Shown here: positions 36,090 to 43,822 of the stretch, piece after piece
How the letters are laid out: the number at the start of each line of letters is the position of its first letter
How positions within the stretch are numbered: the stretch's first letter is position 1
The notes under the pieces: generated by a model
The model's database searches: none
The model's input: the letters and a program-made list of their open reading frames with translations, nothing else
Told to the model about the DNA's origin: nothing
Made by a program: the position numbers and the translations under genes
Source: Picosynechococcus sp. PCC 7003
GTDB lineage: Bacteria; Cyanobacteriota; Cyanobacteriia; Cyanobacteriales; MRBY01
DNA: 64,000 nt
Direction: 5' to 3'
Assembly: GCF_001693255.1 (NCBI RefSeq)
Contig: NZ_CP016474.1
Coordinates: forward strand, 2,993,092-3,057,091

Positions 36090-36120
36090 ATCTGAACCAT
36101 ACCAACCCCTGGAGGTCTTA

Positions 36121-37623
36121 ATGAAATCTTCTCTCGTCATTCTCTACCATAGGGAACCCTATGATGAGGTGCGCGAAAACGGTAAAACCTTCTACCGTGA
36201 CAAAACAAGCCCTAACGGGATCATGCCGACCCTCAAAAGCTTCTTTGCCAATGCCGAACAAAGCACCTGGGTCGCTTGGAAACAAATCTCTGGCAAACAA
36301 CAAGAGAAGTTCCAGACCAAGATGGCATTTCCCGGTCAGGAAAACTCCGTGGTTCACCGCATCCCCCTGTCCGCAGACCAGGTCAAAAACTTCTATCACA
36401 TCACCTCAAAAGAAGCCTTCTGGCCGATTCTGCACTCCTTCCCCTGGCAGTTTACCTACGACTCCTCAGACTGGGAAAACTTCAAGCAAATCAACGAAAT
36501 GTTTGCTGATGCTGCCTGCGAAGATGCCGATGATGACGCTTTGTTTTGGGTCCACGACTACAATCTCTGGCTGACCCCCTACTTCATCCGCCAGAAGAAA
36601 CCCAACGCTAAAATTGCCTTTTTCCACCACACGCCATTTCCGAGTGTTGATATTTTTAACATTCTGCCGTGGCGTGAAGCAATCGTAGATAGTCTCCTCT
36701 GCTGTGACCTGTGCGGTTTCCATTTGCCCCGCTACGTGCAAAATTTTGTCGCCGTTGCCCGGAGTTTGCGCAAGGTCGAAATTACCCGCCAAGTGCCCGT
36801 CGATGAGCACGCCTTTACTGCCGTAGGCACCGCCCTCGCAGAACCCGAAATTACCACCCAGTTGAAATATAAAGATCACCTGGTGAATTTGGATGCTTTC
36901 CCCGTGGGCACAAACCCCACCCAGATCCGCGCCCAGGTAGAGAAAGCCAGTACCCAGGAGCGAATCCGCAAAATCCGGGAAGAACTGGGCAGCAACAAGC
37001 TCATTTTGTCCGCTGGCCGGGTGGATTACGTTAAAGGCACCAAGGAAATGTTGGTCTGCTATGAACGTCTGTTAGAACGGCGACCGGAGTTGCAAACCAA
37101 AGTAAATCTGGTGGTTGCTGCCGCCAAGGCTGCTTCTGGGATGCGGGTTTACAAAAACGCCCAAAGTGAAATTGAGCGGCTCGTGGGTCGGATCAATGGT
37201 CGCTTCGCCAAGTTGAACTGGACACCGATTTTACTCTTTACCAGTGCCCTCTCCTATGAGGAACTGCTTGGTTTCTTTGGGGCCGCAGATATTGCCTGGA
37301 TTACGCCGCTACGGGATGGCTTAAATCTCGTGGCGAAAGAGTATGTGGTCGCCCATGGTTGCGATGATGGGGTTTTGATCCTGTCGGAATTTGCCGGATC
37401 AGCGGTGGAACTACCCGATGCGATCCTCACCAACCCCTACGCAGCGAAACGGATGGATGAATCCATTGATCAAGCCCTGGCCATGCCCGTCGAGGAACAA
37501 CAGCGACGCATGAAAAATATGTACCAGTCGATCCAGCGCTATGACGTGCAGCAGTGGGCGAATCACATGTTCCGGGAAGCCAAGGCAACGGCGGTCCTGG
37601 GCAAGGAACCGACCCCCGTCTAG
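36121..37623 (+). CDS. ggpS: Glucosylglycerol-phosphate synthase
   Basis: GgpS condenses ADP-glucose with glycerol 3-phosphate to glucosylglycerol 3-phosphate, the committed step to the main compatible solute of moderately salt-tolerant cyanobacteria. The 500-residue GT20-family protein has W-V-H-D-Y-N-L-W (about residue 141), H-H-T-P-F-P (about 165), the phosphate/nucleotide site S-A-G-R-V-D-Y-V-K-G (about 297) and the late D-G-L-N-L-V-A-K-E-Y (about 400) typical of trehalose-phosphate-synthase relatives. Length is normal. The ATG at 36121 has a GGAGG upstream; the frame stays open to 35920. It is followed by glpD on the same strand. Product goes to GgpP encoded at 18244. Confidence 0.95.
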   Translation: MKSSLVILYHREPYDEVRENGKTFYRDKTSPNGIMPTLKSFFANAEQSTWVAWKQISGKQQEKFQTKMAFPGQENSVVHRIPLSADQVKNFYHITSKEAFWPILHSFPWQFTYDSSDWENFKQINEMFADAACEDADDDALFWVHDYNLWLTPYFIRQKKPNAKIAFFHHTPFPSVDIFNILPWREAIVDSLLCCDLCGFHLPRYVQNFVAVARSLRKVEITRQVPVDEHAFTAVGTALAEPEITTQLKYKDHLVNLDAFPVGTNPTQIRAQVEKASTQERIRKIREELGSNKLILSAGRVDYVKGTKEMLVCYERLLERRPELQTKVNLVVAAAKAASGMRVYKNAQSEIERLVGRINGRFAKLNWTPILLFTSALSYEELLGFFGAADIAWITPLRDGLNLVAKEYVVAHGCDDGVLILSEFAGSAVELPDAILTNPYAAKRMDESIDQALAMPVEEQQRRMKNMYQSIQRYDVQQWANHMFREAKATAVLGKEPTPV

Positions 37624-37637
37624 GTCGTTTTTCTGCT

Positions 37638-37683
37638 TAACCTGGGGGAGGGGCGATCGCCGCCACAAAAATCCCCTGGGTTA
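37638..37683 (+). terminator. Hairpin between ggpS and glpD
   Basis: TAACC...GGTTA plus GGGG...CCCC pair around a loop that contains a HIP1 octamer. There is no T run, so it may be a weak terminator or an RNA stabilising structure. Confidence 0.4.
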
Positions 37684-37771
37684 GGGAGCGGTACGGAACG
37701 GTGGATCGCACCGGTCATGGCCCAAGCCAACTAACTGCACACAAGTTTGACCCTAATTCCCAACCTGAATA

Positions 37772-39472
37772 ATGCGAGATTTTCAAACCATTCAAAACAC
37801 AACCTACGATCTAATCATCATTGGTGGCGGCATTAATGGTGCTGGGATTGCCCGGGACGGGGCCTTACGGGGCTTAAAAACCTTACTCATTGAAAAGGAA
37901 GATTTTGCCAGTGGCACCACCAGTTGGTCTACCCGTCTGATCCATGGGGGCCTCCGTTACCTAGAGTATTTAGAATTTCATTTGGTGCGGGAGTCCCTCC
38001 ATGAGCGAGAGGTGCTCCTGCGTACCGCGCCCCACCTGGTGCAACCGCTACAAATGACGATCCCCCTCTACAAAGGGGCGGCCCGGGGCTACTGGCTCAT
38101 CCAAGCGGGGATGTTGCTCTATGACATTCTCAGTTTTGATAAAACGGTGCCTTCCCACCGGATGTTGAGCGCCCGCAAGTTTCAGAATCTTTTTCGCACG
38201 GTGCGATCGCAGGATGTGGTGGGGGCGGCCCAATATTATGACGGCCAGGTAGAATACGCCGAACGACTCTGTTTAGAAAATATTTTAGATGCCCAAGCGG
38301 CGGGGGCAACGGTTTTAAACTACACCGCCGTGACTGCCCTCCAACGGGATGAGAGCACCGCCACAATCCAGGCGATCGCCTGTGAAGATCAACTCACGGG
38401 TCAAACCTTTACCGTCCAAGCCAAGGGCAGCATGGTTGTGAATACCTCCGGCCCCTGGGTCGATGAAATTTGTCACTTGGGTCGCGCCGCCGGAAAAGCC
38501 AAACCCATTGGCACAGAACAAAAAATGGGCGGCACCAAGGGGAGTCATATTGTCGTGGATCCGTTCCCTGGCGCTCCCCAGGCTGCTCTCTATGTGGAAG
38601 CCGCCAGCGATAATCGCCCCTATTTCATCATTCCCTGGCTGGGTAAATATCTCATTGGCACCACGGATCTGAAATATACCGGAAGCCTAGATCATGTGAA
38701 GGCCGACAACGACGAAATCGATTATCTCCTCGCCGAAACCAATCGAGTCTTACCGTCCGCCCAGCTCAGTCGGGACGATATTCGCTTTACCTATTCAGGG
38801 GTACGGCCCTTACCCTATGTGGGCGATAAAAAACCCGGCAGCATTACCCGCAGTCATATTCTGTTTGACCACAGTGCTGAAGGGGCGAGAAATCTCATTT
38901 CCTTAATTGGCGGGAAACTGACCACCTACCGCCAGGTGGGTGAAGAAATGGTGGATTTGGTTTATCGCAAGTTGAATCGTCCGGTTCCCCCTTGTCCCAC
39001 CCGCAAACGGACTTTACCGGGGGCGATCGCCGCTGATTCCCACACCATTGAAACAATGATCCGTCGCTATACGCCCACCGTTGGTCGCACCACGATTCAA
39101 CATTTGTTCCGGATGTATGGCGCTAAAGCCCCGGAAGTCCTGGCCCTGGTGGATGAAGCCCCCGATCTGGGCGATCGCCTGGTGCCCTATCTACCGGATA
39201 TTAAAGCCCAAGCGGTCTATGCCCTGCGCTCTGAGTTGGCCCATAACCTCAAAGATATTTGCCGCCGGCGCACTACCCTCTCAATGTTGGCGAACTATGG
39301 CTATGATGCCCTGCCGACCCTCGTGGATACCCTCAAAACCCACTGCGGTTGGGATGATGCCGAAGGCGATCGCCAAGTGGCTGATTACAAAACCTTCATC
39401 GAACAGAACTGTCTACCCGACTATCGCATCGATGCACAGGCCCAAGCCTCGAAAACAGAAGTTTATTCCTGA
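37772..39472 (+). CDS. glpD: FAD-dependent glycerol-3-phosphate dehydrogenase
   Basis: Membrane-associated flavoprotein that oxidises glycerol 3-phosphate to DHAP and passes electrons to quinone. The 566-residue protein starts with the FAD dinucleotide fold I-I-G-G-G-I-N-G-A-G-I-A-R-D (residues 15-28) and has T-S-W-S-T-R-L-I-H-G-G-L-R-Y-L-E (about 49-64). Later come S-G-V-R-P-L and L-I-G-G-K-L-T-T-Y-R. With GlpK it returns glycerol from glucosylglycerol breakdown to central carbon, and it opposes GpsA encoded next. The gap to ggpS is 148 bases and contains a hairpin, so it may have its own promoter. Confidence 0.95.
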   Translation: MRDFQTIQNTTYDLIIIGGGINGAGIARDGALRGLKTLLIEKEDFASGTTSWSTRLIHGGLRYLEYLEFHLVRESLHEREVLLRTAPHLVQPLQMTIPLYKGAARGYWLIQAGMLLYDILSFDKTVPSHRMLSARKFQNLFRTVRSQDVVGAAQYYDGQVEYAERLCLENILDAQAAGATVLNYTAVTALQRDESTATIQAIACEDQLTGQTFTVQAKGSMVVNTSGPWVDEICHLGRAAGKAKPIGTEQKMGGTKGSHIVVDPFPGAPQAALYVEAASDNRPYFIIPWLGKYLIGTTDLKYTGSLDHVKADNDEIDYLLAETNRVLPSAQLSRDDIRFTYSGVRPLPYVGDKKPGSITRSHILFDHSAEGARNLISLIGGKLTTYRQVGEEMVDLVYRKLNRPVPPCPTRKRTLPGAIAADSHTIETMIRRYTPTVGRTTIQHLFRMYGAKAPEVLALVDEAPDLGDRLVPYLPDIKAQAVYALRSELAHNLKDICRRRTTLSMLANYGYDALPTLVDTLKTHCGWDDAEGDRQVADYKTFIEQNCLPDYRIDAQAQASKTEVYS

Positions 39473-39574
39473 CGGTTTTTCTGTAGATCCTTACCTACAC
39501 TGAACCCGAAGACCCTGGGAGCTATTTCCATTCCCGACTCAAGTTTGTTAGACCCGATTTTTTTGAGAAGATAG

Positions 39575-40597
39575 ATGACAACCATTTCTCCCAATGGCCT
39601 TGACCAAGACGCCCAATCCCTTAATACTGTTGTCCCGACAATACGTCTAAAGTCTGTGAATACAAACCGTAAAACCATTGCCATGCTTGGGTCTGGGGCC
39701 TGGGGTTCCGCCCTCGCCACCCTCGCCGCCGTGAATGACCATGATCTACGGCTCTGGTCGCGCCGGGGTGAACTGTCCCTCAAAGAGGCGATCGCCGACG
39801 CCGACATCATCATTTCAGCCATCTCCATGAAAGGGGTGTCCGATGTGGCAGAGCAACTCAAGACGATTTCCCTCCCGGCCCAGGCAATTATTGTGACGGC
39901 CACCAAGGGTTTAGACCCCAAGACGACCCGTACCCCATCTCAAATTTGGCAAGAAACCTTCCCTGACCATCCGGTGGTCGTATTATCGGGGCCGAACCTC
40001 TCGAAGGAAATTGAAGCCGGTTTACCCGCCGCAACGGTGGTCGCCAGCACTGACCTAGAGGCCGCCGAAACCGTTCAAGAAGTATTTGCCTCTGACTGTT
40101 TCCGGGTCTATACCAACAATGATCCCCTGGGGACTGAATTGGGTGGCACCCTGAAAAATGTGATGGCGATCGCCGTGGGGGTCTGCGAAGGTCTCAAACT
40201 CGGCACCAATGCCAAATCAGCTCTAATTACGAGAGCCTTGCCGGAGATGATTCGGGTGGGAGCACACCTGGGCGCCCAGCCAGAAACTTTCCTGGGCCTT
40301 GCGGGGCTGGGGGATATGCTTGCCACTTGTACCAGTCCCCTCAGCCGCAACTATCGCGTCGGTTATGGTCTGGCCCAGGGTAAATCCCTCGAACAGATTC
40401 TCGAAGAGTTGGGCAGTACCGCCGAAGGGGTAAATACCACCGCTGTCCTGCTCGATCTGGCTAATCGTGAGGAGATCCCCATTCCCATTTCCCGGCAGGT
40501 TTATCGTCTCCTCAAGGGCAAAGTTACGCCCATGGAAGCGGTGACAATGTTGATGGAACGGGATTTAAAGCCGGAAGCGTGCGACATCTTGGAATAG
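39575..40597 (+). CDS. gpsA: NAD(P)H-dependent glycerol-3-phosphate dehydrogenase
   Basis: Reduces DHAP to glycerol 3-phosphate, the acceptor for GgpS and for phospholipid synthesis. The 340-residue protein shows G-S-G-A-W-G-S-A-L-A (cofactor loop, about residues 39-48), G-T-L-K-N-V-M-A-I-A-V-G (catalytic Lys) and L-A-G-L-G-D-M-L-A-T-C. The first 33 residues precede the Rossmann fold and look unstructured. After L-W-S-R the chain goes almost directly to A-D-I-I-I-S-A-I-S, omitting about 30 residues found in E. coli GpsA. Whether that is a lineage feature needs alignment. Placement after ggpS-glpD puts supply and use of glycerol 3-phosphate together. Confidence 0.93.
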   Translation: MTTISPNGLDQDAQSLNTVVPTIRLKSVNTNRKTIAMLGSGAWGSALATLAAVNDHDLRLWSRRGELSLKEAIADADIIISAISMKGVSDVAEQLKTISLPAQAIIVTATKGLDPKTTRTPSQIWQETFPDHPVVVLSGPNLSKEIEAGLPAATVVASTDLEAAETVQEVFASDCFRVYTNNDPLGTELGGTLKNVMAIAVGVCEGLKLGTNAKSALITRALPEMIRVGAHLGAQPETFLGLAGLGDMLATCTSPLSRNYRVGYGLAQGKSLEQILEELGSTAEGVNTTAVLLDLANREEIPIPISRQVYRLLKGKVTPMEAVTMLMERDLKPEACDILE

Positions 40598-40624
40598 ATC
40601 CGTCGCTAATTTAAAAAAGATACT

Positions 40625-40653
40625 GAGGTGGGGCGATCGCCGCCTCTTTTTTT
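40625..40653 (+). terminator. Intrinsic terminator of gpsA
   Basis: GAGG...CCTC stem capped by GGGCGATCGCC, itself a HIP1 palindrome, followed by seven T residues. It starts 28 bases after the gpsA stop and ends before trpF. Confidence 0.8.
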
Positions 40654-40702
40654 GCGACGTTATGCTAAATTCGCACCATGGTTGTTGGCATAGGGAACTT
40701 TC

Positions 40703-41338
40703 ATGCGGATTAAAATTTGTGGACTCACCCAGGTGGCCCAGGCCCAGGCGATCGCCAATGTGGGGGTAACGGATCTGGGATTTATTTGTGTCCAAAAATC
40801 GCCCCGGTATGTGACGCCAACTCAACTAGCAACCCTGACAGCCGCCTTACCAGGGAACATTGGTAAAGTGGGGGTTTTCGCGAACCAAACGGTCTCCGAA
40901 ATGCTCGAATTTATTAACCAAGGCCACCTCACCACCGCCCAACTCCACGGTGATGAATCCCCAGAGCTATGTCAGCAACTCCGTCAGCAACGGCCCGACA
41001 TCGAAATTATTAAAGCCTTGCGGATCCGCGATCGCCTTTCCCTAGAAGCAGCGAAAAACTATGAAACCGTTGTTGATGCCCTCTTGCTCGATGCCTACCA
41101 TCCTGAACAATTGGGCGGCACTGGCCATCAAATTAACTGGGAAGATTTACAGCAATTTCGTCCCGCTGTCCCTTGGCTGCTCGCTGGCGGTCTACGGCCT
41201 GACAATATCCAAATGGCCCTCAGCCAACTACACCCCGATGGCATTGATCTCTCGAGCGGTGTGGAACTGTCCCCCGGCATTAAAGACTTGACCAAGGTGC
41301 AAGCCCTGATGAATGCCCTGCAACCGCTCCATGTCTAG
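40703..41338 (+). CDS. trpF: Phosphoribosylanthranilate isomerase
   Basis: Third step of tryptophan synthesis, an Amadori rearrangement of PRA to CdRP. The 211-residue TIM barrel begins R-I-K-I-C-G-L-T, with the catalytic Cys at residue 6, and has [12 protein letters not shown] and V-G-V-F-A-N-Q. The catalytic Asp lies in L-L-L-D-A-Y, and L-A-G-G-L-R-P-D-N and G-I-D-L-S-S-G-V-E form the phosphate site. Length is typical. Its stop overlaps the start of mobA (ATG within C-C-A-T-G-T-C-T-A-G), so translation of the two is probably coupled. Confidence 0.96.
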   Translation: MRIKICGLTQVAQAQAIANVGVTDLGFICVQKSPRYVTPTQLATLTAALPGNIGKVGVFANQTVSEMLEFINQGHLTTAQLHGDESPELCQQLRQQRPDIEIIKALRIRDRLSLEAAKNYETVVDALLLDAYHPEQLGGTGHQINWEDLQQFRPAVPWLLAGGLRPDNIQMALSQLHPDGIDLSSGVELSPGIKDLTKVQALMNALQPLHV

Positions 41339-41930
41339 GTCAAAACTGCCGATTTTTATTCTGCTGGGGGGAAAAAGCCAGCGCATGGGTACCGACAAGG
41401 CCCTCCTGAACCTCGGTGAGCAGACCATTTTAGAACGCACCCTTGCTCTTGCCACGGCCCTCAGTGACGAAGTTTATCTCTTGACCCCCTGGCGAGATCG
41501 CTATCAACCCTATTTCAGCACCACCGTCCGCTGGCTCGACGATCCCGCTCAGCAGGGGGGACTCGTTGCCCTAAACCAAGGTTTAAAAATCCTCAAGCTC
41601 CAGGGCTGGGTGTTACTGCTCGCCTGTGACCTGCCCAAGCTTGATCAGGGGCAATTAGAGCAATGGATTCAGCAACTAGACGAAATTCCCACAAGGTACA
41701 CAGCCGCCCTCGTTAATCAGGGGCAATTTTATGAACCTTGCTGTGGTTTCTATCGAGATACGGCCCAAACTTCGCTCCAACAATTTATCGATCAGGGGGG
41801 GCGTTCTTTTCAGAAATGGTTGGCCACTGTGCCTGTTTTTCCATTGGCGATCGCCGACCCAGCAATGCTCTTTAATTGCAACACCCCTGCCGATTTCGCT
41901 ACCTTGAAGACGCAACCGCCCTCGCCGTAG
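41331..41930 (+). CDS. mobA: Molybdenum cofactor guanylyltransferase
   Basis: Attaches GMP to molybdopterin to give the bis-MGD or MGD cofactor used by nitrate reductase. The 199-residue protein has the nucleotide-binding start [16 protein letters not shown] (about residues 8-23), L-D-D-P-A-Q-Q-G-G and [11 protein letters not shown] 41331 overlaps the trpF stop by eight bases. The Mo cofactor link is matched by narM at the far end of this window, though they are not co-transcribed. Confidence 0.9.
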   Translation: MSRSKLPIFILLGGKSQRMGTDKALLNLGEQTILERTLALATALSDEVYLLTPWRDRYQPYFSTTVRWLDDPAQQGGLVALNQGLKILKLQGWVLLLACDLPKLDQGQLEQWIQQLDEIPTRYTAALVNQGQFYEPCCGFYRDTAQTSLQQFIDQGGRSFQKWLATVPVFPLAIADPAMLFNCNTPADFATLKTQPPSP

Positions 41931-41955
41931 ACAATCCATTGACCGACCCAATGCC

Positions 41956-42642
41956 ATGCAACAAACCGCCCTCAACCTAATCGTCATCGGTGTTTTTCTG
42001 ATGACCATGACCAGCCTTTTGGGAGGCATTTTTCAGTTATCTCCCTTCGTTCCCGCTGGTATTACCGCTGCAGTGATGGCCTTTGCCACCGTGGATACTT
42101 TTAATTGGCAAGGGCGAGGCATGACCCTATTTCTTGATCTGTTTACCCCCGCCGAACAGCGTCAACGTATTTTGCACCACGAAGCGGGCCATTTCCTGGC
42201 GGGTTATCTCCTCAGCATTCCGATTACGGGCTATAGCCTCACCCCTTGGGAAGCGATTAAACAGGGACAAACAGGCCAGGGGGGCGTCAGTTTTGACCTC
42301 GACAGCGTCGAAGCTTCCCTTAAAAATCCCCAGCAGATGAATTTATTACTCGAACGTCTCAGTACCACCCTCATGGCGGGTATCGCTGCTGAAACGAATC
42401 TCTACGGCAAAGCTCTAGGGGGAGCCAACGACCGCGACCAACTCCGCCAACTGTTGGCTAAACTTGGCATTTCTGTTGCCAGCTACCAACAACGGGAGCA
42501 ATGGGCGCTGCTCCAAGCGAAAAACCTTTTGGATCGCCACCAAGATGCTTACCAAGATTTAGTCACCGCAATGGCTGCCCGCGCTCCCCTAGAAGAGTGC
42601 TATCGGCTGCTCAAACCGGATCCGAGCGAGCGATCTGCCTGA
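41956..42642 (+). CDS. M41-like (FtsH-type) membrane zinc peptidase, ATPase-less
   Basis: A 228-residue protein with two N-terminal hydrophobic helices (about 7-25 and 31-50) and the zinc site H-H-E-A-G-H-F-L-A-G-Y (HEAGH near residue 74). T-T-L-M-A-G-I-A-A-E-T and A-N-D-R-D-Q-L further down match the peptidase half of FtsH. There is no AAA ATPase domain, so it is a stand-alone relative, a type frequent in cyanobacteria and plastids (FtsHi-like or M50/M41 minimal forms). It likely acts on or in the membrane. Distance from mobA is 25 bases, suggesting co-transcription. Substrate unknown. Confidence 0.8.
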   Translation: MQQTALNLIVIGVFLMTMTSLLGGIFQLSPFVPAGITAAVMAFATVDTFNWQGRGMTLFLDLFTPAEQRQRILHHEAGHFLAGYLLSIPITGYSLTPWEAIKQGQTGQGGVSFDLDSVEASLKNPQQMNLLLERLSTTLMAGIAAETNLYGKALGGANDRDQLRQLLAKLGISVASYQQREQWALLQAKNLLDRHQDAYQDLVTAMAARAPLEECYRLLKPDPSERSA

Positions 42643-42751
42643 TCCCCAAGGCCCCTTAGCAGATCCTGAAGGCGATCGCCCCTGCCGCGAAAAGAGCGAT
42701 CGCCTGATATGATTTGTGCTACTTACCCTTGTCCGTTTACTATCACCATCC

Positions 42752-43654
42752 ATGTCTAAAAAACATCCTATTGTTGCTGTCACTGGATCCTCCGGAGCCG
42801 GGACGACCACCGTAAAACGCGCCTTTGAGCATATTTTCCGTCGTGAGCAAATCAACCCCGTTGTCATCGAAGGTGATAGCTACCACAAATATAATCGGGT
42901 CGAAATGCGCCGCATGATGGCCCAGGCTTCCGCCGCCGGGAAAAATTTTAGTCACTTCGGCCTTGGGGCAAACGTCCTCGATAAACTCGAAGCTCTCTTC
43001 AAAGAATATGGCGAACAGGGTTCTGGACAACAACGCTACTATCTCCACAGCCCCGAAGAAGCCGAGCACCACAACGAAAGACTCGGTGTCAACTGTCAGC
43101 CCGGAGAATTTACCCCCTGGGAAGACATCAAACCCAACAGCGATATGCTCTTTTATGAAGGGCTCCATGGGGGCGCCGTGGGTAATGGCATCGATGTCGC
43201 CCAGCACGTTGACCTCTTGGTGGGGGTTGTGCCCATCGTCAACCTAGAGTGGATCCAAAAGATTTCTCGCGATAATGCCGAGCGTGGCTACAGTGCCGAA
43301 ACCATCGTTGATACGATTTTGCGCCGGATGCCCGACTATGTGAATTACATCACCCCCCAATTTTCCCGGACCCACATTAATTTCCAACGGGTCGCAACGG
43401 TTGATACGTCTAATCCGTTCATTGCGCGGGATATTCCCACCCCCGATGAGAGCTTTGTGATTGTCCACACCAATCGCTGCTTCTACGAGAGATTTTCCAT
43501 TGATTTTCCTTACCTGCTCAGTATGATTCCGGGTTCTTTTATGTCCCGCCATACGACCCTGGTTGTTCCTGGTGGAAAAATGGGCTTTGCCATGGAAATT
43601 ATTCTGTCGCCGCTCATTGATCAAATGGTTGAAGAAGCCCGGAAAATTCGTTAG
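42752..43654 (+). CDS. prk: Class I (proteobacterial-type) phosphoribulokinase
   Basis: Phosphorylates ribulose 5-phosphate to ribulose 1,5-bisphosphate or acts as a relative. The 300-residue protein has the P-loop G-S-S-G-A-G-T-T-T (12-20), I-E-G-D-S-Y-H-K-Y-N-R, E-G-L-H-G-G and P-V-I/V-N-L-E-W-I-Q-K-I with Q-F-S-R-T-H-I-N-F-Q-R. These are the features of the octameric class I enzymes of proteobacteria. The Calvin-cycle enzyme of cyanobacteria is class II, with a quite different sequence, so this is a second type and its role is uncertain. Start ATG 42752 is preferred to an upstream in-frame start at 42716. It precedes glcD on the same strand. Confidence 0.88.
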   Translation: MSKKHPIVAVTGSSGAGTTTVKRAFEHIFRREQINPVVIEGDSYHKYNRVEMRRMMAQASAAGKNFSHFGLGANVLDKLEALFKEYGEQGSGQQRYYLHSPEEAEHHNERLGVNCQPGEFTPWEDIKPNSDMLFYEGLHGGAVGNGIDVAQHVDLLVGVVPIVNLEWIQKISRDNAERGYSAETIVDTILRRMPDYVNYITPQFSRTHINFQRVATVDTSNPFIARDIPTPDESFVIVHTNRCFYERFSIDFPYLLSMIPGSFMSRHTTLVVPGGKMGFAMEIILSPLIDQMVEEARKIR

Positions 43655-43822
43655 GGATTGTCCTCAGGTTTCTGAAGCTTGAAATGAATCATGGGTTAAC
43701 CAATCGCCTCCGCCGCTGGTGGGGGCGTTTGCTTAGGGGCCAGCAACCGTAACAAAATCTGCGGTTTATGCTGGGGCGACTCGGCCAAAGGATAAGATAG
43801 AAACCGCTGTGCTTTCCCTGAA

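Larger units (their letters stand above)
35254..36120. other. Long ggpS leader and divergent promoter region
   Basis: About 870 bases between the second hydrolase gene (minus) and ggpS (plus). The first 450 bases are AT-rich with two HIP1 sites and no coding frame. Two TATAAT boxes on the plus strand (35649-35654 and 35722-35727) lack a strong -35. Downstream lie two tiny frames, ATG 35791-TAA 35850 (19 codons) and ATG 35874-TGA (9 codons). From 35977 an ATG opens a frame that continues into ggpS without a stop. A hairpin with T run at 36058-36089 is listed separately. The open frame on the minus strand (35759-36100) has no family resemblance. Confidence 0.55.

Noticed and set aside
35759-36100. 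A 113-residue open frame on the minus strand opposite the ggpS leader, possible GgpR-like regulator
   Set aside because: No domain, poor start context, Trp-rich composition typical of an antisense frame. It is not convincing as a regulator.
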